64,000 bases of DNA from Saprospira grandis str. Lewin (GCF_000250635.1 NC_016940.1:2032001-2096000), one strand, 5' to 3'; positions 1-7,369 are shown, numbered from the stretch's first letter. Notes: generated by a model from the sequence alone, not told the origin. Numbers and translations: made by a program.

Positions 1-118
1 GCATCAGCCATTTGGCCCGTTTGTCGGCATCATAAAGCGGTACGCCCAAGGCTTCAAAAAAGCGGGCGGCGGTACTTTTTCCACTTCCAATTCCGCCAGT
101 AATTCCAATTTTCAACAT
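1..118 (-). CDS. coaE: Dephospho-CoA kinase, N-terminal fragment
   Basis: The minus-strand frame from the ATG at 118 reads [20 protein letters not shown] and continues to the window edge (39 codons). [12 protein letters not shown] is the P-loop of dephospho-CoA kinase, which phosphorylates dephospho-CoA in the last step of coenzyme A synthesis in the cytosol. The following [14 protein letters not shown] matches the family region after the P-loop, where an Asp lies in a D-A-D motif. The rest of the gene is outside the window. It is divergent from hemD, with a GC-rich repeat between them. The family call is firm from the P-loop context; completeness cannot be judged. Confidence 0.9.
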   Translation of the reverse strand, partial: MLKIGITGGIGSGKSTAARFFEALGVPLYDADKRAKWLM

Positions 119-142
119 GATTTTTTTTCATTTTGTTTATTT

Positions 143-302
143 GGGGCTGCCCCAGCCTTCGGCTGGGTCGGGCCATTGCGCAGCTCGCAAGTCTGCTCGG
201 CCCTGCAGCCCTTCGGGCTTTGGTCTGCCGCCTTCGGCGGCCCTGCTACAGCCCCTCAGCCGCGTCGCTGCGCTCCTTTGCGGCGGCTTCGCCGCCTGCT
301 AG
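143..302 (+). repeat. GC-rich modular repeat, copy 1 (forward)
   Basis: Fills the divergent coaE/hemD gap. The left-end hairpin is GGGGCTGCCCC followed by AGCC-TTCG-GGCT, then the core CTCGCAAGTCTGCTCGGCCCT, and variable hairpins with TTCG loops (GCCGCC-TTCG-GGCGGC). The tail has an extra GCGGCGGCTTCGCCGCC stem. Short Arg/Ala-rich ORFs across it are composition artefacts. Confidence 0.85.
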
Positions 303-368
303 ATGCAGGCAAAGCGCCTTGCTCTTGTAAAATGGCATAAAAAGCTTTAGCTTTCAAAAAAGAAGGAG

Positions 369-1034
369 ATGCAAAAAATTTTTATTTCCAGAAAACTAGC
401 CGAGCAGAGTGACTTTAGGCGCTTATTGGCTAATCGGGCAGAGCTCATAGATTACTCTCTATTAAGGTTTCGGCCCACTAACTTTAGTTGGCCCAAAGAT
501 ACGGACTGTTATTTTTTTTACAGCCCCAGAGGGCTGCGCTATGCCTTGGACCAATGGAAAAAACCCTGGGAGCAGCTTCCTTTGATTGCTGCTTTGGGGC
601 CAGCAACAGCCGCAGTACTTCAAGAATTTGGTTTAAGCGCAGATTTTATTGGTTCTGGCCGGCCGGCCCCTACTGCCCTAGCCTTTAAAGAATGGCTGGG
701 CCAAAAAAGCGTTTGCTTTTTTCGGGCCGAACAGTCTAAACGCTCTATTCAACAACTGCTCAAAGGCGAGATTTTGGCCAAGGAACGCATTGTTTATAGC
801 AACCAAGCCAAAACCCAATTTGCCGACAGCCAAGCCGATATTTTAGTTCTGACCAGCCCGCTCAATGCCGAAACCTATTTAAAGGCATACCCCAAAAAGA
901 AAAATCAAGAAATTCTAGTCATTGGACGCAGCACGGCCCAAAAACTCATGGAAATGGGCTATAGTGATTTTCATTTGGCTACGGCCCCCAAAGAAGAGGC
1001 TCTCGCCCAATACTGCCTGCGCTACTTATTATAA
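369..1034 (+). CDS. hemD: Uroporphyrinogen-III synthase
   Basis: A 221-residue protein of the HemD family. The enzyme closes and inverts hydroxymethylbilane to uroporphyrinogen III, the branch-point tetrapyrrole for heme. Visible family traits are the N-terminal IFISRKL strand, the mid-protein IAALGPATAAVLQEFGL segment (the usual IGxxTAxxL motif), and a C-terminal ILVIGRSTAQKLMEMGY segment repeating the same motif in the second lobe. Sequence conservation in HemD is always low, so these two motifs and the length carry the call. AGAAGGAG lies directly against the ATG, too close for a normal Shine-Dalgarno spacing. It stands alone between a repeat and recA. Confidence 0.8.
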   Translation: MQKIFISRKLAEQSDFRRLLANRAELIDYSLLRFRPTNFSWPKDTDCYFFYSPRGLRYALDQWKKPWEQLPLIAALGPATAAVLQEFGLSADFIGSGRPAPTALAFKEWLGQKSVCFFRAEQSKRSIQQLLKGEILAKERIVYSNQAKTQFADSQADILVLTSPLNAETYLKAYPKKKNQEILVIGRSTAQKLMEMGYSDFHLATAPKEEALAQYCLRYLL

Positions 1035-1126
1035 GCATTTTGCGCCTAGCAGAAGCAGAATTAGCCACAAATTGTTTTTTATTTTATTTTTTTGCCAAAA
1101 AAATTGCAACAAAAAGTTGCACTACT

Positions 1127-1200
1127 AGTAAAAGCCCTGTACATTTGGTTCATAACAAAAAGAAATAAAAGTTTTTGCGGGCAGGCTTGCGGCTTTTACT
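1127..1200. repeat. Long-loop inverted repeat upstream of recA
   Basis: AGTAAAAGCC at 1127-1136 is matched by GGCTTTTACT at 1191-1200 (10 bp, extendable by a wobble pair). A second small hairpin, GCAAC-AAAAA-GTTGC, lies at 1106-1120. Both are in the 226-nt hemD/recA gap. No clean TAnnTTTG promoter was found for recA; a weak TTTG at 1144-1147 lies within the loop. The role is unknown. Confidence 0.4.
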
Positions 1201-1260
1201 GGAAAAACTTAACTTTACCGTATACTCTATATTTTTACTTGGCTATAAATACAAAATGAG

Positions 1261-2379
1261 ATGGCAACTAAAAAAGATGCTAAGGCCCTAGAGGGCAAAA
1301 AAAAGGCCCTACAGGCCACATTAGATCGCTTGACTAAAACCTATGGAAAAGGGAGTGTCATGAAGTTGGGCGATGCCCCAATGGTAGAAGTAGAAGCTAT
1401 TCCTACAGGTTCTATTGGCTTGGATGTCGCTTTGGGCACCAATGGTTTTGCCAAAGGGCGTATTGTAGAGATTTATGGACCAGAATCTTCTGGTAAAACG
1501 ACTATTGCCATTCATGCTATTGCAGAATGTCAGAAGGCGGGCGGAATTGCTGCTTTTGTTGATGCAGAGCATGCTTTTGACCGCTATTATGCTGAAAAAT
1601 TGGGCGTAGATGTAGATGAGTTGGTTTTTGCTCAGCCTGATTATGGGGAGCAAGCCTTGGAAATTGCCGAGAACTTGATTCGCTCTGGCGCTATTGATAT
1701 TTTGGTGGTGGATTCTGTTGCTGCACTCGTTCCTCGCTCAGAGATTGAAGGCGATATGGGAGATTCTAAAATGGGTCTTCAAGCGCGTTTGATGTCTCAG
1801 GCCATGCGTAAATTGACTAGTGCCATCGGTAAAACGAACTGTTGCTGTATTTTCATCAACCAGTTGCGCGAGAAAATCGGAGTGATGTTCGGTAATCCAG
1901 AAACCACAACTGGGGGTAATGCCTTGAAGTTTTACGCTTCTCAGCGTTTGGATATTCGCCGCTCTGGTGCGGCCATTAAGGACCGTGAGGGGAATGTAGT
2001 AGGAAACCACGTTAAGGTGAAAGTGGTCAAAAATAAATTGGCTCCTCCCTTCCGCATTGCTCAGTTTGATATCATGTATGGAGAAGGCGTTTCTAAAACG
2101 GGAGAACTCGTTGATATGGGCGCTGAATTTGACATCTTGAGCAAGAGCGGTGCTTGGTATGGCTATGGAGGGACCAAAATTGCTCAGGGTCGCGAAGCGG
2201 CTAAGCAATTTATGATGGACAATCCAGAGGTTGCTCTAGAGGTTGAAGAAAAGATCAAAGCTCACCTTTTTGGTAATCCTCAGGAAGAGCCAGAAGAGGT
2301 AGAAGATGCAGCAAAAGAAGATGCTGAAGGAACTGAAGAAAAAACAACTAAGCGCGGCCGCAAAAAAGCCGATGCTTAA
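1261..2379 (+). CDS. recA: Recombinase RecA
   Basis: A 372-residue RecA, the ATP-dependent strand-exchange protein of homologous recombination and the SOS co-protease. Walker [10 protein letters not shown] lies at residues 73-81. The Walker B strand [12 protein letters not shown] follows, then the [13 protein letters not shown] region, the L1/L2 DNA-binding loops with [35 protein letters not shown], and a C-terminal acidic tail rich in E and D from about residue 335 that ends in a basic KRGRKKADA patch. The length is slightly above the E. coli protein because of this tail. It appears monocistronic; a hairpin terminator lies about 100 nt downstream. No LexA-type box was recognised upstream. 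Confidence 0.98.
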   Translation: MATKKDAKALEGKKKALQATLDRLTKTYGKGSVMKLGDAPMVEVEAIPTGSIGLDVALGTNGFAKGRIVEIYGPESSGKTTIAIHAIAECQKAGGIAAFVDAEHAFDRYYAEKLGVDVDELVFAQPDYGEQALEIAENLIRSGAIDILVVDSVAALVPRSEIEGDMGDSKMGLQARLMSQAMRKLTSAIGKTNCCCIFINQLREKIGVMFGNPETTTGGNALKFYASQRLDIRRSGAAIKDREGNVVGNHVKVKVVKNKLAPPFRIAQFDIMYGEGVSKTGELVDMGAEFDILSKSGAWYGYGGTKIAQGREAAKQFMMDNPEVALEVEEKIKAHLFGNPQEEPEEVEDAAKEDAEGTEEKTTKRGRKKADA

Positions 2380-2475
2380 TCGAAATACCTTTTTTGTCTA
2401 AAATACAAGCTAGAGAATCCTTTGGCTCTCGACGCAAAGTCTGCGGTTTCTTTTTGTATTTTTAGCCAGTAGCTG

Positions 2476-2508
2476 CCTCTCCGCCTAGCGGAGGGGTAGT
2501 TTTTTTTT
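2476..2508 (+). terminator. Intrinsic terminator after recA
   Basis: CCTCTCCGC / GCGGAGGGG stem (one G-T pair) with a CTA loop, followed by TAG and nine T residues at 2500-2508. Confidence 0.8.
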
Positions 2509-2528
2509 GTGGGGCTATAGAAAAGCTG

Positions 2529-2535
2529 TACTTTG
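2529..2535 (+). promoter_or_regulatory. Likely -7 element for the ArsA-like gene
   Basis: TACTTTG, one base shorter than the TAnnTTTG consensus. A start of transcription near 2542 fits translation from the ATG at 2557 rather than from the upstream TTG at 2533, which overlaps this element. Confidence 0.4.
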
Positions 2536-2556
2536 AATGAGAAAAGCAAAACATCA

Positions 2557-3711
2557 ATGAGAATCTTACTTTTTACAGGAAAAGGAGGCGTGGGCAAAAC
2601 GAGTAGTGCTGCTGCCACCGCTTTGGCCGCTGCCGCCCAAGGATACAGAACCTTGGTGGTCTCTACCGACCCCGCACATAGTCTTTCGGATGCTTTGGAC
2701 CAGGAACTGGCTCCAGAGCCCAAAGCCGTAGCCCCTAATTTATGGGCTCAAGAATTTGACGTCTATTATTCTATGAAAAAACATTGGGATAATATGCGCA
2801 ACCTCATGCTGACGGTCTTCCGCTGGCGGGGCGTAAAAAATATTGTGGCCGAAGAGCTTTCTGTCTTACCCGGTATGGAAGAAGCCTCTGCTTTTTTATG
2901 GATTGAGCAACACTATCGGGAGGGGAAATATGACGTACTCATTATTGACTCGGCCCCTACTGGCGAAACTCTAAGCTTACTTTCCTTACCCCAAGTCATG
3001 CAATCTTGGGTAAATAAAGCCGTACCCAAATTTGCCATCAAAACTGCTGGAAAGTTTTTGCGCAAAGCCTCTGGCGTTCCTTTAGACAAAGGCTTTGAAG
3101 AACTAGAAGAGCTTTTTGAAAAACTAGAGCAGGTCCAGAAAATTATGCTGAACCCCAAAATTTGCTCTATTCGGATTGTCGCCAACCCCGAGCGCATGGT
3201 TATACAGGAAGCCAAAAGAGCCTATACCTATTTGCAGCTCTATGGCTATCAGGTAGATGGCATTATTGTCAATCGGGTGCTGCCCGAAGAAATGGGCGCA
3301 GGCGTTTTTGCTCAGTATATTAAGAGCCAAAAACAATATCTTGAGGATATTGAAGAAAGCTTTGCTCCCCTACCCATTTTTAAGGCGCCCCATTTGGGCC
3401 AAGAACTATTTGGTTTGCCACTACTAGAAAAAATGGGGCAACTACTCTATAAAGGAGAGGACCCCGCTCAGTTTTTCTATAGTGAAAATCCTTTTGAGGT
3501 AGAAGAAAGAGGACAATACTATTTGATTAGCATCAAACTCCCCTTTATTCAAGAAGAGGATTTCTCGGTCCAAAAATTTGGCGATGAACTAGTCTTGGAT
3601 GTCAAGGGCCGCAGAAAAAACATCTTTCTACCCCGCTTTGCCAACTACCTACAACTAGAAAAACACGCCTTTGCCGATGGACAGCTTCGGCTCTGGCTAA
3701 AAAAATCCTAG
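2557..3711 (+). CDS. ArsA/Get3-family ATPase with HSP20-like tail
   Basis: A 384-residue deviant-Walker P-loop ATPase. The N-terminus MRILLFTGKGGVGKTSSAAA carries the GKGGVGKT motif at residues 8-15; VVSTDPAHSLSDALDQ is the switch I region and VLIIDSAPTGETLSLL the switch II region of the ArsA/Get3 family. The last ~80 residues (YYLISIKLPFIQEEDFSVQKFGDELVLDVKGRRKNIFLP in part) match the small HSP20-like domain seen at the end of bacterial ArsA-like proteins. No arsenic genes adjoin it, so arsenite pumping is unlikely; a role in protein targeting or chaperoning is inference. The ATG at 2557 is preferred over an upstream TTG at 2533. The next gene is a tRNA. Confidence 0.85.
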   Translation: MRILLFTGKGGVGKTSSAAATALAAAAQGYRTLVVSTDPAHSLSDALDQELAPEPKAVAPNLWAQEFDVYYSMKKHWDNMRNLMLTVFRWRGVKNIVAEELSVLPGMEEASAFLWIEQHYREGKYDVLIIDSAPTGETLSLLSLPQVMQSWVNKAVPKFAIKTAGKFLRKASGVPLDKGFEELEELFEKLEQVQKIMLNPKICSIRIVANPERMVIQEAKRAYTYLQLYGYQVDGIIVNRVLPEEMGAGVFAQYIKSQKQYLEDIEESFAPLPIFKAPHLGQELFGLPLLEKMGQLLYKGEDPAQFFYSENPFEVEERGQYYLISIKLPFIQEEDFSVQKFGDELVLDVKGRRKNIFLPRFANYLQLEKHAFADGQLRLWLKKS

Positions 3712-3719
3712 GGGCAAAA

Positions 3720-3750
3720 TTGGCAGTCTCTACAAAATTGTCTATTTTTG
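3720..3750 (+). promoter_or_regulatory. Bacteroidota-type promoter of tRNA-Arg
   Basis: TTG at 3720-3722, 20-nt spacer, TATTTTTG at 3743-3750. This is one of the best matches in the window to TTG-N17-23-TAnnTTTG. Transcription would begin about 7-14 nt before the tRNA. Confidence 0.7.
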
Positions 3751-3763
3751 TGTTTCATAGACA

Positions 3764-3836
3764 GCCCGCATAGCTCAACTGGAAGAGTGTCGGTTTCCGG
3801 AGCCGAAGGTTGCAGGTTCGAACCCTGCTGTGGGTA
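3764..3836 (+). tRNA. tRNA-Arg (anticodon CCG)
   Basis: A 73-nt cloverleaf. The acceptor arm GCCCGCA pairs with TGTGGGT (two G-T pairs), with discriminator A. The D-arm contains TAGCTCAACTGGAAGAG. The anticodon stem TCGGT/GCCGA holds the loop TTCCGGA with anticodon CCG, which reads CGG. The T-arm is GCAGG-TTCGAAC-CCTGC. CCA is not encoded. It stands alone between its promoter and a strong terminator. Confidence 0.95.
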
Positions 3837-3838
3837 TT

Positions 3839-3872
3839 GGCCCAACAAACAGATGTTTGTTGGGCCTTTTTT
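3839..3872 (+). terminator. Terminator of tRNA-Arg
   Basis: Perfect 12-bp stem GGCCCAACAAAC / GTTTGTTGGGCC with a 4-nt loop AGAT, followed by six T. Confidence 0.9.
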
Positions 3873-3880
3873 ATGCCCAT

Positions 3881-3911
3881 AAAAAAGCCAGAGCCCCTTT
3901 TGGGCTCCAGC
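3881..3911 (-). terminator. Terminator of the cysM-mec-cysO-moeZ operon
   Basis: On the minus strand, a 10-bp stem with two G-T pairs (plus-strand arms GCCAGAGCCC at 3887-3896 and GGGCTCCAGC at 3902-3911), followed by six T on that strand (A run 3881-3886). It lies 25 nt after the moeZ stop. Confidence 0.8.
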
Positions 3912-3936
3912 TCATAAAAAACATACAGACAGCTCT

Positions 3937-5088
3937 TTAGTAAGTGGCAAGCTCTTGGTCCACTTCCTTGGCATAGGCTAAAATTCCCCCCTCCAAATTG
4001 AGTAAGTTAGTATAGCCGTATTCTGCTTGCAGTAAGGCTATCACATCTGCGCTTCGCTTTCCAGAACGGCAATGTACTACTACATCTCCCGTTTTTGGAA
4101 TTTGGTCCAGCTGCTGCTCAATTTCTCCTTTCGGAATCAGTTGGCCTCCTATATCCACAATTTCTTGCTCATAAGGCTCTCGCACATCAATTAGCACAAA
4201 AGCTTTTGACTCCTCTTGCCATTGCTTAAGTTCCTGCACACTAATGCTTGGCACAGCCGCCACAGGCTGCTCTTCTTTGGCCTCCTCAACCCCACAAAAC
4301 TGCTCATAATCAATGAGTTCTGTAATTTCTGGCGTATTGGGGTTTTTCCGAATCTTGAGCGTTCTATGGCTAAAGGTCAGGGCATCAAAGAGATAGAGCC
4401 GGCCCACTAAAGGCTCCCCTACCCCAGTAATCACTTTAATGACCTCTAGCGCTTGCAAAGAACCAATAATCCCTGGCAATACGCCCAAAACACCTCCCTC
4501 AGAACAAGAAGGAACCAAGCCAGGAGGAGGTGGAGAAGGAAAAAGGTCCCGATAATGAGGACCAAAATTGCCCAATTCATCTTTGTAGTTAAAAACCGAA
4601 ACCTGCCCCTCAAAGCGGTAAATGGAGGCATAAACATTCGTTTTGCCTAAAATTACACAGGCATCATTGACCAAGTAACGGGTCGGAAAATTATCGGTCC
4701 CATCAGCCACTACATCATAGTCCTTAATGATATCTAGAGCATTCTCTGAGTTGAAAAACTCATTGTAAACAGTGACCTCTATATGTGGATTTAAAGCCTC
4801 TATCCGCTCTTTAGCCGCTTCAGCTTTTAGTTTACCAATGCTCTCGGTCCCAAATAATACTTGCCGCTGCAAATTGCTATCATCTACTCTATCATAATCT
4901 ACAATGCCAATATGGCCCACTCCTGCAGCAGCCAAATAGAGTAAAAGAGGACTGCCCAAACCACCAGAACCCACGACGAGCACCTTGGCGGCCTTGAGTT
5001 TTCGCTGCCCTGCTATATTAAACTCTGGAATAATAATATGTCGGCTGTAGCGCTCTAGCTCCGCCTTTGAAAATTCAATATTTGCCAT
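3937..5088 (-). CDS. moeZ: MoeZ/ThiF-type sulfur-carrier adenylyltransferase with rhodanese domain
   Basis: A 383-residue protein: E1-like ThiF/MoeB domain (residues ~1-250) plus a C-terminal rhodanese domain. The nucleotide-binding loop is GSGGLGSPLLLYLAAAG. DGTDNFPTRYLVND and the catalytic-Cys region VPSCSEGGVLGVLPGIIG are typical of the family. The rhodanese loop is VVHCRSGKRS. Such proteins adenylate the C-terminal Gly of a ubiquitin-like carrier and load sulfur to make a thiocarboxylate. The zinc CxxC pairs of classic MoeB are absent: the first site reads HYRD. It is the last gene of the operon, 9 nt after cysO, which makes CysO the likely substrate; use for molybdopterin or thiamine cannot be excluded. 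Confidence 0.88.
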   Translation of the reverse strand: MANIEFSKAELERYSRHIIIPEFNIAGQRKLKAAKVLVVGSGGLGSPLLLYLAAAGVGHIGIVDYDRVDDSNLQRQVLFGTESIGKLKAEAAKERIEALNPHIEVTVYNEFFNSENALDIIKDYDVVADGTDNFPTRYLVNDACVILGKTNVYASIYRFEGQVSVFNYKDELGNFGPHYRDLFPSPPPPGLVPSCSEGGVLGVLPGIIGSLQALEVIKVITGVGEPLVGRLYLFDALTFSHRTLKIRKNPNTPEITELIDYEQFCGVEEAKEEQPVAAVPSISVQELKQWQEESKAFVLIDVREPYEQEIVDIGGQLIPKGEIEQQLDQIPKTGDVVVHCRSGKRSADVIALLQAEYGYTNLLNLEGGILAYAKEVDQELATY

Positions 5089-5097
5089 CTTCTTTCT

Positions 5098-5379
5098 TTA
5101 AAGGTCAATTCCGCCTGCAATGGCTGGAATAATACTTAATGTGCTATCTGATTTTAGGGCGGTATTGGGCCCATCTAAAGCCAAAATGTCCTCATCTTCT
5201 AAAAAGATGCGAACAAAAGCCCGAACTTGCCCCTCTTTGTCTAGCAAGTGTTGAGCTAAAACAGGGTAAAGCTCAATTAAACGATCTATTGCAGCTTGTA
5301 CTGTCTCCGCATCTAATTTGACGCTTGCTTGTTGGTCGGTGAATTTGCGTAATGGTGTGGGAATGATTACTGTTGCCAT
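5098..5379 (-). CDS. cysO: CysO-like ubiquitin-fold sulfur carrier (ends GG-IDL)
   Basis: A 93-residue MoaD/ThiS-fold protein. The core FVRIFLEDEDILALDGPNTAL and the C-terminal SIIPAIAGG are characteristic of the CysO/MoaD carriers, whose terminal GlyGly is converted to a thiocarboxylate. Here three residues, IDL, follow the GG. The tail must be removed before activation, and the adjacent JAMM protease gene is the obvious candidate. It lies between mec (25 nt) and moeZ (9 nt). In Mycobacterium tuberculosis, CysO-thiocarboxylate donates sulfur to O-phosphoserine via CysM; the same role here is inferred from the gene set. Confidence 0.85.
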   Translation of the reverse strand: MATVIIPTPLRKFTDQQASVKLDAETVQAAIDRLIELYPVLAQHLLDKEGQVRAFVRIFLEDEDILALDGPNTALKSDSTLSIIPAIAGGIDL

Positions 5380-5404
5380 AATATTTTGATTAGATGATAG
5401 ATAA

Positions 5405-5872
5405 TTAAATGAGTTCTCTTTTGGGTAGGGCTTCTAAGTTGTTGCGTTTTACTTCTTCTGCCTCAAATTCTCCTCGCGCTTCATTCAATCGCCAAGATGT
5501 AAGCTCTGCCGCCTGCCCTTCTTGTACCGATAAAATGATGTAGGAGAAATAAGGTACCGCCTGCTTTAAATCATGTATAGAGGGAATTGCCGGATGGTTG
5601 GGATGAGAATGATAAATCCCCAATAGATTTAATCCCAATTCCAAGGCCTTTCTTTCTGCTTTCATATAATCCAAAGGCGAGATTTCAAAACGCCGTCTTT
5701 GGTCTCCTTCTTTGCTGTTAATAACGGCCTCGGCGAGTAGCACATGCCGTAATTGTCCCTCATTTTCCTCTGTTCCATAAAAGAATCCGCAGCCTTCATT
5801 CGGAAAATCAGCTTCTAATTGTTGTAGTATATACTGCTCTGCCTCGGGGGCTAAACTCAATTGATAAGACAT
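5405..5872 (-). CDS. mec: JAMM/MPN+ metalloprotease (Mec-like)
   Basis: A 155-residue single-domain JAMM peptidase. The zinc motif is complete: Glu26 in NEGCGFFYG, His88 and His90 in YHSHPNHPAIPSIHD, Ser98 and Asp101, giving HxH-x7-S-x2-D. Mec of actinobacteria cleaves the CysO-cysteine adduct to release cysteine; related enzymes trim residues after the GlyGly of sulfur carriers. Both activities would be useful here because the neighbouring carrier has an IDL extension. Second gene of the minus-strand operon, 11 nt after cysM. Confidence 0.9.
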   Translation of the reverse strand: MSYQLSLAPEAEQYILQQLEADFPNEGCGFFYGTEENEGQLRHVLLAEAVINSKEGDQRRRFEISPLDYMKAERKALELGLNLLGIYHSHPNHPAIPSIHDLKQAVPYFSYIILSVQEGQAAELTSWRLNEARGEFEAEEVKRNNLEALPKRELI

Positions 5873-5883
5873 AATAAGCGATT

Positions 5884-6825
5884 TTAATATGGAAAAATTT
5901 GTTCAATGACCTCCCCGTACTTGTCTGCACTATCGGGCAAAAGGGTCACAATATGGGCTTCTTGCTCAGGCGGAAGTTCTTGGGCCCATAAATAAGCGCC
6001 CAAAACATTGGCCGCAGCGGAAGGACTCACCAATAAGCCTTCTTCTTTGGCCAGCCTTCTGAGCATATCATAGGCCTGAAAACTGTCTATTGGCAGTTCA
6101 TGATGTGCCAAACTATCATCATAAATGGGGGGCACATAGGCCGTCGGCAGGTGTTTCCAGCCTTCCAAACCATGTAGTGCGCCATCTGGCTGCAAACTGG
6201 CCAACTGTATCGCAGGATTTTTCTCTTTTAATCCTCTGGCATTGCCCACAAAACTGCCCGTGGTCCCTAAAGCGGTTACAAAATGGGTAATTTTACCCGC
6301 CGTTTGCGCCCAGATTTCCTCGCTGGTCCCATAATAATGCGCCTGCCAATTGGCTGGATTACTATATTGGTCGGCATAATAGTATTTCTCTGGCTCGGCC
6401 AAAGCAAGCGCTTTGGCCTTTTCTTGGGCCTCATCGGTGCCCCCAAATGGAGAACTAAAAATGAGCTTTGTTCCTAATGCTCTCAAGATCCGCTTGCGCT
6501 CTACCGAGGCATTTTCAGGCAAAATAATGGTTAATGGAATGCCCAGAGCCGCCGCTATATGCGCATAAGCAATGGCTGTATTTCCACTACTGGCATCCAA
6601 AAGCTGCTTGCCTTGGCCCAATTCGCCCCGCTCTATAGCGGTTTTAATGATATTGTAGGCGGCCCGCGTTTTCACGCTGCCCCCCAACTGATGCCACTCT
6701 AGCTTGGCATAAATATGAATATTGGGAGAAGGGCTCAGACTTTTGAGCTCTACCAAGGGCGTTTGCCCCACTAAGCGACCTACGGCCGCCAAGGCTTCTT
6801 GATATTTTTTAATGGTTGCTGGCAT
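5884..6825 (-). CDS. cysM: Cysteine synthase, CysM type (PLP-dependent)
   Basis: A 313-residue fold-type II PLP enzyme. The Schiff-base lysine is Lys52 in LGGSVKTRAA. The substrate-binding loop is DASSGNTAIAYAH, the phosphate-binding Gly-rich loop TALGTTGSFVGNARGL, and the C-terminal VTLLPDSADKYGE the usual DxGxRY-like end. It makes cysteine or a CysO-cysteine adduct from an activated serine. Clustering with mec, cysO and moeZ argues for the protein-thiocarboxylate route rather than free sulfide. It is the first structural gene of the operon; upstream lie a GC-rich repeat and two polycysteine mini-ORFs with terminators, suggesting control by cysteine supply. Confidence 0.92.
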   Translation of the reverse strand: MPATIKKYQEALAAVGRLVGQTPLVELKSLSPSPNIHIYAKLEWHQLGGSVKTRAAYNIIKTAIERGELGQGKQLLDASSGNTAIAYAHIAAALGIPLTIILPENASVERKRILRALGTKLIFSSPFGGTDEAQEKAKALALAEPEKYYYADQYSNPANWQAHYYGTSEEIWAQTAGKITHFVTALGTTGSFVGNARGLKEKNPAIQLASLQPDGALHGLEGWKHLPTAYVPPIYDDSLAHHELPIDSFQAYDMLRRLAKEEGLLVSPSAAANVLGAYLWAQELPPEQEAHIVTLLPDSADKYGEVIEQIFPY

Positions 6826-6862
6826 ATTGGAGGAGTATGTTTTTTATTTTTTTGATTGTTTT

Positions 6863-7016
6863 GGGGCTGCCCCGCCCTGCGGGCGGGTCGGGCTGTGTCG
6901 CAGCTCGCAGGTCTGCTCGGCCCTTCGCAAAATTTCGCTGCGCTCATTTTGCTCGGTCTGGCCCTAGGGGCCACTGCTGTCCATCCCTCAGCCAAGGGCC
7001 TTCGGCCCTTCTGGAC
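6863..7016 (+). repeat. GC-rich modular repeat, copy 2 (forward), inside the cysM leader
   Basis: Starts GGGGCTGCCCCGCCCTGCGG and carries the core CAGCTCGCAGGTCTGCTCGG. It has the AAAATTTCGCTGCGCTCATTTT and GGGCCTTCGGCCC stems. It lies between terminator 2 and the cysM start, so any read-through transcript of the operon carries it antisense in the 5' leader. Confidence 0.85.
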
Positions 7017-7017
7017 C

Positions 7018-7057
7018 AAAAAAAAGCTCAACTTCTTTTAGACAAAAGAAGTTGAGC
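7018..7057 (-). terminator. Attenuator terminator 2 (upstream of cysM)
   Basis: Perfect 14-bp stem (plus-strand arms GCTCAACTTCTTTT 7026-7039 and AAAAGAAGTTGAGC 7044-7057, loop AGAC). On the minus strand it is followed by eight T (A run 7018-7025); on the plus strand no T-tract follows. It therefore stops minus-strand transcription after mini-ORF 2 and before cysM. Confidence 0.88.
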
Positions 7058-7090
7058 CGAACAATAATAGTAAGTAGACCAAAACAAAGA

Positions 7091-7180
7091 TCAATTACTG
7101 GCATTGCCTCTCTCCTCTTTTTGCCCAAGCAAAAGAGAATGACAACAACAACAGCAAGTAATCAAGGAAATGGTCTGCAT
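7091..7180 (-). CDS. Polycysteine leader peptide 2 of the cysM operon
   Basis: A 29-codon ORF, MQTISLITCCCCCHSLLLGQ then KEERGNASN, stop TGA. Five consecutive Cys codons (residues 9-13) are followed by His. A leader peptide is expected to stall the ribosome when Cys-tRNA is scarce. The next hairpin downstream, 34 nt after the stop, is an intrinsic terminator. The codons for Gln20-Glu23 (CAAAAAGAGG) can pair with CTTCTTTTG in the 5' arm of that terminator (eight Watson-Crick pairs, one G-T, one bulge), giving a candidate antiterminator six codons past the Cys run. Too short for usual gene calling; peptide function other than regulatory is possible. Confidence 0.75.
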   Translation of the reverse strand: MQTISLITCCCCCHSLLLGQKEERGNASN

Positions 7181-7192
7181 AAGATTAGATTC

Positions 7193-7238
7193 TGGAAAAA
7201 GAAAAAGCCTTTTTGAGAGAACATCTCAAAAAGGCTTT
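7193..7238 (-). terminator. Attenuator terminator 1 (between the mini-ORFs)
   Basis: Perfect 15-bp stem (plus-strand arms AAAGCCTTTTTGAGA 7204-7218 and TCTCAAAAAGGCTTT 7224-7238, loop GAACA), followed on the minus strand by TTTTTCTTTTT. It sits 45 nt after the stop of mini-ORF 1. Confidence 0.85.
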
Positions 7239-7282
7239 GGTTATGTAAAACATCAGATTTAACTCTTCATGGATACATAGCT

Positions 7283-7369
7283 TTAGCACTGAGATGCTCG
7301 AGGAGCAAAACAGGGATGGCAGCAACAGCAGCATGAAGTGGTCTTAAATCTATTTTCTGTTTTCATCAT
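7283..7369 (-). CDS. Polycysteine leader peptide 1 of the cysM operon
   Basis: A 28-codon ORF: MMKTENRFKTTSCCCCCHPC then FAPRASQC, stop TAA. Residues 13-17 are five Cys codons (TGC TGC TGT TGC TGC) followed by His, the same CCCCCH signature as leader peptide 2. Start is the ATG at 7369 or the adjacent one at 7366. A TAAATTTG promoter element lies 33 nt upstream. The codons for Ala25-Gln27 contain GCATCTCA, which can pair over 8 nt with TGAGATGT at the top of terminator 1, seven codons past the Cys run. Two independent ORFs with the same rare run, both feeding a cysteine operon, make chance unlikely. Confidence 0.75.
   Translation of the reverse strand: MMKTENRFKTTSCCCCCHPCFAPRASQC

Noticed and set aside
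133-330. Arg/Ala-rich ORFs inside the GC-rich repeats (also at 6816-7055, 8344-8622, 47512-47780 and others)
   Set aside because: They appear in several frames of every copy, follow the palindromic base composition, and have no signal, domain or start context. They are shadows of the repeat.
2557-3711. Arsenite-pumping ATPase
   Set aside because: Single ATPase domain with HSP20-like tail and no arsB, arsD or arsR nearby; the broader ArsA/Get3 call is safer.
7018-7238. The two terminators as independent ends of plus-strand genes
   Set aside because: The T-tracts are on the minus strand only and no plus-strand gene lies upstream.
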